The position numbers and the translations under genes were made by a program. A stretch of 64,000 nucleotides of DNA, taken from positions 469,543 through 533,542 of the forward strand of contig NZ_JAJAVF010000002.1 in NCBI RefSeq assembly GCF_020531845.1, read 5' to 3'. Of this stretch, positions 44,140 through 51,900 are shown piece by piece (the first letter of the stretch is position 1; each line of letters starts with the position of its first letter). The notes under the pieces were generated by a model. The model saw only the letters and a list, made by a program, of their open reading frames with translations. It had not been told where the DNA came from and ran no database searches. The stretch comes from Methylobacillus methanolivorans (GTDB lineage Bacteria > Pseudomonadota > Gammaproteobacteria > Burkholderiales > Methylophilaceae).

Positions 44140-44697
44140 TTGACCGCATTGCATTCCAACCCAGCTATTATCTTTCAACAAGCAAGCTTGGTTCACGATG
44201 AAGCAACTGTGAACCAAGCTGTCACTAGGCTTGCACAAGGCATCACAGAGATGTTGCATGATGAAAAGCCTTTAGTACTGTGTGTAATGGGAGGCGGAGT
44301 AGTATTTACCGGCCAATTATTACCGCAATTGCTATTTCCCCTTGAGTTTGGCTATGTGCAGGCTAGCCGCTATCACAATCGCACACATGGTGATGAACGG
44401 CTGGTGTGGAGAGTTAAGCCTGGTGAGGAGGTAAGAGATCGGACGATCCTGGTGCTGGATGATATCTTGGATGAGGGTGTGACGCTGGCCGAAATCAAGG
44501 CACAGTGCCTAGCACTTGGGGCTAAGCGTGTTGTAGTGGCTGTATTGGTTGAGAAGTTGTTGGGTCCGGATAAACTGAAACCAATCAAGGCTGACTTTGT
44601 TGGTTTGCAGGTGCCTAATCAATATGTCTTTGGTTGTGGCATGGATGCTTACGGTTGGTGGCGTAATCTGCCGGCCATTTATGCTATTGCAGACTGA
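44140..44697 (+). CDS. hpt: Hypoxanthine-guanine phosphoribosyltransferase family protein
   Basis: 185 residues from TTG 44140, 5 bases after galU. The PRPP-binding motif is ILVLDDILDEGVTL, and VMGGGVVFTGQLL lies near residue 50. It belongs to the purine salvage phosphoribosyltransferases (the Hpt group lacking a long flexible loop). Substrate choice between hypoxanthine and guanine is not resolved. It lies at the end of the operon with no clear terminator after it. Confidence 0.85.
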   Translation: MTALHSNPAIIFQQASLVHDEATVNQAVTRLAQGITEMLHDEKPLVLCVMGGGVVFTGQLLPQLLFPLEFGYVQASRYHNRTHGDERLVWRVKPGEEVRDRTILVLDDILDEGVTLAEIKAQCLALGAKRVVVAVLVEKLLGPDKLKPIKADFVGLQVPNQYVFGCGMDAYGWWRNLPAIYAIAD

Positions 44698-44710
44698 TAT
44701 GCGCCTAATG

Positions 44711-45097
44711 CTATCTGTATTGCAAACGCTGCCCAGACAATAGCGATTCTACAATTTCTGCCAGTTTGATGGGGCTGAATGGTTTGACCAGATACTCGTC
44801 ACATCCTGAGCGATATCCATCCAGCATGTCTTGTTCTTGCGCACGAGCGGTTAGGAAAATAATTTTTGTGTTTTTGAAGTCATCTTCGTTTTTGAGTTTG
44901 TCACATATCTGGTAGCCATTCATGAGCCCAGGCATCATGATGTCCATTAATATCAGGTCTGGTTTGAATTGTTGTGCCAATGCCAAGCCACTATCTCCAT
45001 TGTTAGCTTCGTAGATTGTATATTGCTCATCGCCGAGGCTAAGATGAATAAGTTTACGCACATCCTCTTGATCTTCAATAATGAGTATCTTGTGCAA
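44711..45097 (-). CDS. CheY-like single-domain response regulator
   Basis: 128 residues from TTG 45097, chosen because GGGGAG lies 6 bases upstream and the protein then starts MHKILIIEDQEDVRKL; ATG 45136 would add 13 unconserved residues. Receiver domain: IIEDQED acidic pocket, phospho-acceptor Asp in LILMDIMMPG, Thr in FLTARAQ, and Lys in YLVKPFSP. No output domain. It is transcribed divergently from the HTH-REC/histidine kinase pair and probably receives phosphate from that or another kinase. Its promoter region carries the GATAAAAAT repeats. Confidence 0.88.
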   Translation of the reverse strand: MHKILIIEDQEDVRKLIHLSLGDEQYTIYEANNGDSGLALAQQFKPDLILMDIMMPGLMNGYQICDKLKNEDDFKNTKIIFLTARAQEQDMLDGYRSGCDEYLVKPFSPIKLAEIVESLLSGQRLQYR

Positions 45098-45142
45098 TTC
45101 TTGCTCCCCGGATTCTTGATTTATTTTGCATGGCACTATTAT

Positions 45143-45188
45143 GATTAATGATTTTTATCATTTTTATCATATTGGTTTAATATGTCAA
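45143..45188 (-). promoter_or_regulatory. TTGACA promoter with tandem GATAAAAAT repeats (response regulator)
   Basis: On the minus strand, TTGACA (45188-45183) is followed by two GATAAAAAT 9-mers (45168-45151) and CATTAATC. With a 17-base spacer the -10 would be AAAAAT. The same design appears at 47936-47970. Confidence 0.5.
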
Positions 45189-45246
45189 CGTGTTCTGTGG
45201 CGGGGTCAATCTATCTGATTGATTTTTATTTGTAAGTAAGGATAAT

Positions 45247-45915
45247 GTGAATATATTACATTCCAATAATGTCGTCATGGTTAATCAAGATACAGGGAAG
45301 GAAGAGTTCATATCCACAAGAGATGCCTCTAAAGTATTAGAGGTTTCCTTGCGAACAGTACAGTTATGGGTTGAGTCCGGTGTCCTGAAAGCATGGAAAA
45401 CAGCGGGAGGTCATCGCCGGATCGCGCGTTCTTCGATTGACCATATTCTCAGCCAGCGTCGACAAGCCATTATCCCAGCAACTGGGCAGACCTCGGAGAA
45501 GAGGGTATTTCACATTCTCTTAGTGGAGGATGATAGCGCCTTACGGAATTTATTCTCTTATTTTTTCTCTAGCTGGAAATACCCTGTCCGTATCAATGTG
45601 GCTACAGATGGGTTTGAGGGTTTGATTAGCTTGGGACGCGAGGTGCCAGATTTATTGATCACGGATTTGAATATGCCGGGAATGAGTGGTTTTGAGATGC
45701 TCCGTCACCTGAAGAGTTCAAATCAATTCAGTAAGTTAAACATTATCGCCTTGACCGCTTTGAATGATGATTATATTCAGGACAAAGGCGGGCTACCGGA
45801 GGGCGTGTTATTGTTTCGTAAACCTGTGGCATTGAGCCAGCTTGAGCCACTGATTGAGGCGATGATTGCGAATGTCACAGGGCAAAGTCAGTTTAAAGCG
45901 CATGCGTCAATTTAG
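45247..45915 (+). CDS. HTH (excisionase/MerR-like)-REC response regulator
   Basis: 222 residues from GTG 45247, with AAGGA upstream. The N-terminal helix-turn-helix FISTRDASKVLEVSLRTVQ and LKAWKTAGGHRRI (20-60) is of the excisionase/MerR type. The C-terminal receiver domain has LVEDDSA, phospho-acceptor Asp in LLITDLNMPG, Thr in ALTALND and Lys in FRKPV. The order DNA-binding then receiver is the reverse of classical regulators. It overlaps the kinase gene by 14 bases, so it is the likely cognate partner. Confidence 0.88.
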   Translation: MNILHSNNVVMVNQDTGKEEFISTRDASKVLEVSLRTVQLWVESGVLKAWKTAGGHRRIARSSIDHILSQRRQAIIPATGQTSEKRVFHILLVEDDSALRNLFSYFFSSWKYPVRINVATDGFEGLISLGREVPDLLITDLNMPGMSGFEMLRHLKSSNQFSKLNIIALTALNDDYIQDKGGLPEGVLLFRKPVALSQLEPLIEAMIANVTGQSQFKAHASI

Positions 45916-47800
45916 GCCCGCGCTACAGCTTCCTAGTCCCACGCCAGATTTCCTGGCTTTTTTCCCCTTTCATGTCATTGTTGATGAGCATTTAATTATT
46001 CAGGAAACAGGCCATGGTCTGCAGTCGCTGGATTTTGCTCAATGCCATGGACGTAACATTGCAGATCTATTCGATATACTGGCGCCGATAGAATTTTTCT
46101 GTCTACAGGTATTATTATCTGAACGAGAGCAGACCTGCCTCTTGCGCCACAAAGCGACGGGTGTTTTGCTCGGGGGGAAGGTGACGAAGCATCATCAACG
46201 CTACGTTGCATTCTTGTTGATTCCTTGGGTTGCAGATACCGCTGATATCAAACATATTCCTCTCCAGCCCAAGTCCATTAAGCGTGCTCAGCGACAGTTG
46301 TTTTATTCCTCTCTGTTGAATACACGCAAGTTGAATGTGCAGAAGAAGCAATTGTTCCAAGCGCATGCTTTGCTATCCATGCGTGAATCTGAGTCAAGGA
46401 CGCTGACACATATTGTCTCGATGACGGATAACTCAGTCATCATCGCTAACGCACTGGGATATATCGAGTGGGTGAATGAGGCTTTTGTGCGCCGTTCAGG
46501 GTATCTGCCTGAAGAGGTGATGGGTCGTTATCTAGGCGACTTGATGGATGGTGACGAAGATACCGCGGAGCAAATTAAGCGGCAGCTTCAGCTCAAGCAA
46601 AGCTATCATGCCGAGTTGCTGAGGACGGCAAAAGATGGCACAAGCTATTGGGTTGATCTGGATATTGAGCCTTTGTTTGATGCGAATGGGCAAGTTTTTA
46701 ATTACATTGCTGTTGCGCGAGATATTACAGAAAGAAAAACAGCACAAGAAACTTCTAGTCGCCTGCATGGCATCATGCAAAGCACCTTTGAGTTGAGCCC
46801 GGATGGTTTTGTCACCTTTAATAAAAAAGGCGTATTGAGTTCGTTCAACCCTGCTTTCCTGAATATGACCGGTTTGCAACCTGAGCAACTGTATGCCATT
46901 CCCCAGGATGAATTTGTCAGGCTATTAAAGTCGCTTTGTCAGGACGATGAGACTAGCGCTGCACAGCGTTTGCCCGATGCAGTTGTATTGCGCATGACAA
47001 AACCTAAATTAACAGTCATCAAGCATTCTGTGCGCGAGGCGCAAGATTCCGATGATCGTTTTGTTGGCACTATCCATTATTTCCGTGATATTACCCAAGA
47101 GTCAGAGCTGCATCGCATGAAAGGAGAGTTCCTGTCGATGGCAGCCCATGAGTTGCGTACCCCCATGTCCAGCATCCATGGATTTACTGAGTTACTCCTC
47201 AAACGGGAGTTTAATGCTGATCAGCAAAAGGATATGTTGGCAACCGTGCATCGACAGTCCGTGCGGTTGACCAAGTTAATCAATGATCTGTTGGATTTGG
47301 CCAAGATTGAGGCTAGAAAAGGCATGAGTTTCGATATCAGGCCTTATCGTCTGACAGATATCGTTGATACAGCACTCAAGGAGTTTCTTGTCAGCGGCGA
47401 AGGTAGGGCGATTAGCTTTAATTTTAATAATCACGCGTTGAAGGTGTCGGCCGATTTCGACAAGCTGATACAAGCGTTGGTCAATGTGCTATCCAATGCA
47501 CATAAATATTCTGATCCAGGTACGGAAATCCGCTTGCATATTCATGAGCAACAACAATATCAACATACCTATGTGGGTATTGCTGTTGAGGATCATGGCA
47601 TCGGGATGAGCAAAGAGCATATGGATCATTTATTTGAACGCTTTTACCGTGCTGACACTTCCGGCAGTATTCCTGGAACAGGTCTAGGCCTTTGCTTGGT
47701 CAAGGAAATCATGGAGATTCATGGTGGCTGGGTAGACGTTTCGTCTGTGTATGGCGAGGGTAGTGTCGTGACGCTCTGGTTAAAGAAACTGAAAGACTAG
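45902..47800 (+). CDS. HNOBA-PAS-PAS sensor histidine kinase
   Basis: 632 residues from ATG 45902, which overlaps the upstream stop; the frame opens 36 bases earlier with TTG. Residues 15-125 resemble the HNOBA domain of guanylate cyclases: FFPFHVIVDEHLIIQETG, a following G..I.DLFDI..P element, and LLGGKVTKHHQRYVAFLL. A coiled coil leads to PAS 1 (about 170-290) and PAS 2 (about 300-405). HisKA has AHELRTPMSSIHG; the ATPase has NVLSNAHKYSD, DHGIGMS and GTGLGLCLVKEI. No transmembrane helix: a cytoplasmic sensor. No H-NOX gene is in the window. Confidence 0.9.
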   Translation: MRQFRPALQLPSPTPDFLAFFPFHVIVDEHLIIQETGHGLQSLDFAQCHGRNIADLFDILAPIEFFCLQVLLSEREQTCLLRHKATGVLLGGKVTKHHQRYVAFLLIPWVADTADIKHIPLQPKSIKRAQRQLFYSSLLNTRKLNVQKKQLFQAHALLSMRESESRTLTHIVSMTDNSVIIANALGYIEWVNEAFVRRSGYLPEEVMGRYLGDLMDGDEDTAEQIKRQLQLKQSYHAELLRTAKDGTSYWVDLDIEPLFDANGQVFNYIAVARDITERKTAQETSSRLHGIMQSTFELSPDGFVTFNKKGVLSSFNPAFLNMTGLQPEQLYAIPQDEFVRLLKSLCQDDETSAAQRLPDAVVLRMTKPKLTVIKHSVREAQDSDDRFVGTIHYFRDITQESELHRMKGEFLSMAAHELRTPMSSIHGFTELLLKREFNADQQKDMLATVHRQSVRLTKLINDLLDLAKIEARKGMSFDIRPYRLTDIVDTALKEFLVSGEGRAISFNFNNHALKVSADFDKLIQALVNVLSNAHKYSDPGTEIRLHIHEQQQYQHTYVGIAVEDHGIGMSKEHMDHLFERFYRADTSGSIPGTGLGLCLVKEIMEIHGGWVDVSSVYGEGSVVTLWLKKLKD

Positions 47801-47868
47801 TTGCTAAGAAGACACACTTTGCAAAGTTTCAATTTCTTGCAGTAATTTACTTCTCAAATTTAGTAGCG

Positions 47869-47905
47869 AAGCCATTTCTCGAGTGATTCGGGAAATGGCT
47901 TTTTT
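47869..47905 (+). terminator. Rho-independent terminator of the HTH-REC/kinase operon
   Basis: Stem GCCATTTC (47871-47878) / GAAATGGC (47892-47899) followed by six T. Confidence 0.85.
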
Positions 47906-47935
47906 CATTTCTAGATGTCCTATCTCTTAAAATAA

Positions 47936-47970
47936 TTGACACTTTTGATAAAAGTGATAAAAATGATAAT
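47936..47970 (+). promoter_or_regulatory. TTGACA promoter with tandem GATAAAAAT repeats (lipoprotein)
   Basis: TTGACA (47936-47941), then GATAAAAGT, GATAAAAAT and GATAATTAT-like 9-mers from 47947. Nineteen of 21 bases (47947-47967) match the minus-strand element upstream of the CheY-like gene. A 17-base spacer again gives AAAAAT as -10. Confidence 0.5.
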
Positions 47971-48115
47971 TATGTGGCCCGTCAATAAGTTTTAAGAGCC
48001 ACTTGATTGACAGCAAGCAGCCAATAAATAGCGCATGTTTTTAGGGCTACTTGAGGTTATGTACGGAACGGAACCAAGTAGCAATTGGCTCCATTAACGC
48101 TTGAAGGGGAACGAA

Positions 48116-50038
48116 ATGTCCACCAAATCAAAAGTGCCGCTGAATAACGCCATCAGTCTGGCTGTCATTTGTTCTTCCATCGCATTGATTGGTTGTGATG
48201 GAGGGGGTAAAAGCAATGTTAGGCCGACAACATCCAGCAATCCACCGGTTGTGACGACAACCAGCAATACACTGAATGACACCATTGATACGGTCAATAA
48301 TCTCACCAACAATGTAGTAGAGCCTGTCACCACTGCTTTGCAACCTGTGACGGATCCATTGGGTGGAGCGTTAGAACCAGTGCTCAATCCGGTTGTATCT
48401 GCGTTGCAGCCCGTGCTGAATCCCGTGGTGAATACCGTTAGTCCATTGACAGCGTCACTCGCGCCAGTGACGGATAGCTTGTTGCCTATTACCGGCGCCT
48501 TGGGCGATGTGGTGGCACCGGTCTCAACAGCACTGGGGCCAACCTCCGAAGCTTTGTCCGGTGCAGTGGCACCATTGGCAACAGCACTTGGGCCTGTGGC
48601 GGACGGGTTGAACACCGCATTATTACCTGTGACATCTGCAACCGGAAATGCAATTACACCTGTATTAAGCGGGGTGGGAACCGTGCTGGAGCCAATTGCC
48701 GGCCCACTGGCTCCTGTGATCAATACTGCAGGCGGTGTGTTACAGCCTATGCTTGAACCAGTGGCTGGCATACTTGCACCAGTGGCGCAAACACTGGCTC
48801 CGGTGACAGACACACTTGCACCTGTGGTGAATACCGTGGCTGGTGTGGCTAATCCTTTGCTTAACACTGTGACTGGAGTGACAACACCGTTAGCTTCAAC
48901 CCTGAGTCCTACTCTAGAAACCGTAGGCAACACCGTCGGTTCACTGGCGAGTGTCACTGGCACAGTTGGTAGTACTGCGGATGGTGTGGTTACTCCATTG
49001 ACTACAACCGTCGGCGGTGTGGTTGGTCAACTGGGTTCGACGTTGGCTGGCGCTATACCAGGTGCTGAAGGTGGATTGAGTCCAGTGACTGATTTACTAG
49101 GAGGTGGTCAAGGTCTGCCAGGTCTTGATAGTGGGTTAGGCAAGGGCTTGATCGTTCAGGTCGCTGATACCAGCAAGTATGCGGTGGATAGTGTGGCAGG
49201 TCTTGCCAAGGGATTAGTCGGTGCTGTTGCCGGCAATGGTGCCTTGGCACCTGTCACCCAGGTATTGGCGGGTACTAATGGTGTGCTTGACCCACTGATT
49301 GGAACCAATGGTGTCCTGCCTTTGACCACTGCAGGAGGTGATCAGACATTGCTAGATCCATTGGTCGGCAAGAATGGCGTATTGGCACTGACCAGTGGTC
49401 AGGCCAGCAATGGTCAGCCTGCTTTGCTTGACCCTCTGATTGGTGAAGGTGGTGTACTGCCACTGACCAGCTCAGAAGGTAATAAGACTACATTGGACCC
49501 ATTGATTGGCCAGGCAGGAGTTTTACCTCTAACCAGCAATGTGGCCGCGAATGGTAATGGCGGTGTCCTTGCCCCGGTATTGAATCTTTCCTCAGGTAAC
49601 CTGGGGGGCTTGGGTAATGCACTCGCACCTGTCACCAATGTACTGGCTGGCGGCAACATCAATGGCTTGAATGGATTGTTGGCACCTGTGACCGGCTTAT
49701 TGGGAGGTGGAGCATTGCCGAATAGCAATTTGTTAGCGCCTGTCACTGGTTTACTGGGAGCTGGCACATTGCCTAGCGGCGGGTTATTGGCTCCCGTTAC
49801 TAATGTGTTGGCGCTGGGTTCTACCGAAGGTGGCGCTCCTGCGACAAATTTACTGGCACCAGTCACTACGCTGCTGTCAGGCAATAGTGGTGGTGGTCTG
49901 CTTGCTCCAGTGACCAATATTCTGGGTGGCCTTACCCAGAGTGTGGGGGGGACTTCTGCAAGCGCATCTGCGTCTAATAGCGGGAACGTAACGGTAAATG
50001 GTTTGCCTGCGCTGTTAGGTGCTCTGTTCGGGAACTAA
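48116..50038 (+). CDS. Long repetitive lipoprotein (LAPVT-type repeats)
   Basis: 640 residues from ATG 48116, with GAAGGGGA upstream. Signal peptide with lipobox LIGC (Cys about 32), then a Gly/Ser linker. From residue 60 to the end it is a low-complexity repeat of Leu, Ala, Pro, Val, Thr and Gly, mostly as variants of L-x-P-V-x-x-x-L with a period near 10-20 residues. A middle section has longer units, LDPLIGxxGVLPLTS. The C-terminus ends VNGLPALLGALFGN. There are almost no aromatic or Cys residues. I do not recognise a catalytic domain; a surface or matrix protein with a beta-solenoid-like fold is plausible. A terminator and the TpsB gene follow. Confidence 0.8.
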   Translation: MSTKSKVPLNNAISLAVICSSIALIGCDGGGKSNVRPTTSSNPPVVTTTSNTLNDTIDTVNNLTNNVVEPVTTALQPVTDPLGGALEPVLNPVVSALQPVLNPVVNTVSPLTASLAPVTDSLLPITGALGDVVAPVSTALGPTSEALSGAVAPLATALGPVADGLNTALLPVTSATGNAITPVLSGVGTVLEPIAGPLAPVINTAGGVLQPMLEPVAGILAPVAQTLAPVTDTLAPVVNTVAGVANPLLNTVTGVTTPLASTLSPTLETVGNTVGSLASVTGTVGSTADGVVTPLTTTVGGVVGQLGSTLAGAIPGAEGGLSPVTDLLGGGQGLPGLDSGLGKGLIVQVADTSKYAVDSVAGLAKGLVGAVAGNGALAPVTQVLAGTNGVLDPLIGTNGVLPLTTAGGDQTLLDPLVGKNGVLALTSGQASNGQPALLDPLIGEGGVLPLTSSEGNKTTLDPLIGQAGVLPLTSNVAANGNGGVLAPVLNLSSGNLGGLGNALAPVTNVLAGGNINGLNGLLAPVTGLLGGGALPNSNLLAPVTGLLGAGTLPSGGLLAPVTNVLALGSTEGGAPATNLLAPVTTLLSGNSGGGLLAPVTNILGGLTQSVGGTSASASASNSGNVTVNGLPALLGALFGN

Positions 50039-50052
50039 TACCCGAAAGCCAT

Positions 50053-50088
50053 AAAATCCCGGCAGTAGTTTCTACTGTCGGGATTTTT
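50053..50088 (+). terminator. Rho-independent terminator of the repetitive lipoprotein gene
   Basis: Sixteen-base stem with one G-U pair (AAAATCCCGGCAGTAG / CTACTGTCGGGATTTT), loop TTT, T-run. It may be read through to the TpsB gene, which starts 39 bases later. Confidence 0.9.
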
Positions 50089-50126
50089 ATTGGAATTGCA
50101 TATGGATTGACTGCATAGGGGAGAAG

Positions 50127-51827
50127 ATGCAGAAAACGAAGAAAAGCCCAGGCAGGGCAGTGATTGCTGTGCTGATTGGCAGCATATTGATTAACCCGCC
50201 TTACTTATTAGCAGTAGAAAATCCAGTGGATACTTTGCCCAAGGCTGAGGCCCCCAAGACTAGGCCACAAGCTGAGGTACAAGTGGAGAAGCAAACTCAG
50301 ATTTCTCCTGAAGTACAAAAAATATTGGAGACGGAAGTACAGCCAGCCAGTTTTGGTATTTATGGAGTTAAAGCTGTACCGTTTGAAGAAGTGAGTGCTT
50401 TTTTTGCGCCTTATGCCAATAAGAAAATCACGATTGCTAAGATTATTGAATTATCCAACCAGGTCACAGCTTTTTATCAGCAGCGCGGCCTCCCTTTATC
50501 CTTTTGTTATATTCCTGCTCAAAATTTTAATGAGCCAGTGATCACGGTGGTCGTGATAGAGGGGCATATCGGCTCAGTCAAGATTGAAGGAAACCCGGGA
50601 GCGACTGAAGGCAAGATACGCGAGATTATCCAGCCGTTATTGACTGAAAAACCGCTGACCCGGCCAACAATGGAGCGTTATACGACCATGCTGGGTTTGT
50701 TGCCAGGACTGAAAATCCAGGCTTCCTTGCCACTGCCACAACAGATGGATGGAGCATCAGAATTGACGCTCAAGGTAGATCGCAAGCCGATTGAAGCTTT
50801 GGGACGTTTGGAAACTGTGCAACCATTCACGCGAGGTATTTTTACTGTCAAGGCGAGTGGCAACACTAGCTTGGCGGAAGAAATCACGGCATCTACCCTG
50901 ATCTCTGCCGAGAATGAACAGTATTATGCACTGAGCTATGCACAACCTATCGGTAAAGAAGGATTGATCGTCAGGGTAGATGCCTCCGATTATGATGGCA
51001 AGCCCACGGCGGAGCTGGCATCGGGCCTGGGGCGCAAGGTGAATTCGCAGCGCTTAAGTATAGGGCTGAGTTATCCTTTGATGTTGCGGCAAGATAAAAG
51101 CCTGCTGCTTTCAGCATCTTTGACAGCCAACAACTTTGAAGATGAAATCCGCAGCAAGCAGAGCGGTGCTGCAATTACGACTACTTCCGATATACGTACA
51201 GTTTCCGTAGGGGCAAGCTACAGTGATACGACCGCGCGCCGAGGCCGTCGATTGCAATTGTCCATGAGCCGTGGTTTGGATGCCATGGGGGCTTCCAAGG
51301 AAATCTCTACCAATTTCCCATCGCAACCGATTACCAGCAACATTGACTTGAACTTCTCAAAGTATTTAGTCAATTTTGTGCAGCGCAATTATTTGGATGG
51401 TGCGTGGGGAACATCAGTGTCCGGCACGGTTCAATATTCACCCGATGATTTACCGATTACCGAGAAAATACAGTTCGGTGGTTACCAGCACGGGCGTGCT
51501 TATCGTCCTGGTCGTCTGGTGGGTGATTCGGGGTGGGGAATTACCCTGGAGTTGAATCGCACCATACCATACAACTACACATTGCCCTTTTACCAGATGG
51601 TGGGCTTGCAACCTTATGTATTGCTTGAATCGGCGCGTATTTACGAGCATACCCAAACTCAAGAGTTAGAAAAAATGAGTTCCGTCTCGCTAGGTGTACG
51701 CTTGATTAGTGATCAACCTGATCGCACCAACCTGGATTTTTCGATTTCCAAGGCGATCACGTCAGGGGGACGCAGTAACGCGCTGAAGGACCTGGCGTTT
51801 GGTTTCAATTTTGGCATACCGTTCTAG
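50127..51827 (+). CDS. ShlB/FhaC/HecB-family two-partner-secretion transporter (TpsB)
   Basis: 566 residues. Signal peptide (KTKKSPGRAVIAVLIGSILI), then a proline/charged linker. A first POTRA domain (about 75-150) shows FYQQRGLPLSFCYIPAQN and VVIEGHIGSVKIEGN, and a second follows to about 220. The C-terminal 16-strand barrel has the family's VRDYxxLGxx-type region near YQHGRAYRPGRLVGDSGWG. It exports a large partner across the outer membrane. No TpsA with a TPS secretion domain is in the window; the neighbouring repetitive lipoprotein is the only candidate cargo. Start is supported by GGGGAG. Confidence 0.9.
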   Translation: MQKTKKSPGRAVIAVLIGSILINPPYLLAVENPVDTLPKAEAPKTRPQAEVQVEKQTQISPEVQKILETEVQPASFGIYGVKAVPFEEVSAFFAPYANKKITIAKIIELSNQVTAFYQQRGLPLSFCYIPAQNFNEPVITVVVIEGHIGSVKIEGNPGATEGKIREIIQPLLTEKPLTRPTMERYTTMLGLLPGLKIQASLPLPQQMDGASELTLKVDRKPIEALGRLETVQPFTRGIFTVKASGNTSLAEEITASTLISAENEQYYALSYAQPIGKEGLIVRVDASDYDGKPTAELASGLGRKVNSQRLSIGLSYPLMLRQDKSLLLSASLTANNFEDEIRSKQSGAAITTTSDIRTVSVGASYSDTTARRGRRLQLSMSRGLDAMGASKEISTNFPSQPITSNIDLNFSKYLVNFVQRNYLDGAWGTSVSGTVQYSPDDLPITEKIQFGGYQHGRAYRPGRLVGDSGWGITLELNRTIPYNYTLPFYQMVGLQPYVLLESARIYEHTQTQELEKMSSVSLGVRLISDQPDRTNLDFSISKAITSGGRSNALKDLAFGFNFGIPF

Positions 51828-51850
51828 CCGAGTGGTAACGGCCAGGAATA

Positions 51851-51880
51851 AAAAAAGAGCACCGGAAGGTGCTCTTTTTT
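51851..51880. terminator. Bidirectional terminator TpsB / gdhA
   Basis: Perfect hairpin AAAAAAGAGCACC - GGAA - GGTGCTCTTTTTT between convergent genes. Confidence 0.93.
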
Positions 51881-51900
51881 ATCTTCGTACTAATAGATGC

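Larger units (their letters stand above)
47801..48115 (+). other. Intergenic region before the repetitive lipoprotein
   Basis: About 315 bases without a gene. It contains the kinase terminator and the TTGACA/GATAAAAAT promoter, both listed separately. The rest (47976-48100) would be a 5' leader in which no structure stands out. Confidence 0.5.

Noticed and set aside
48094..48963. 289-codon minus-strand ORF with Thr/Gly/Ala repeats
   Set aside because: Mirror image of the repeat codons in the lipoprotein gene; the plus strand has a signal peptide and ribosome binding site.
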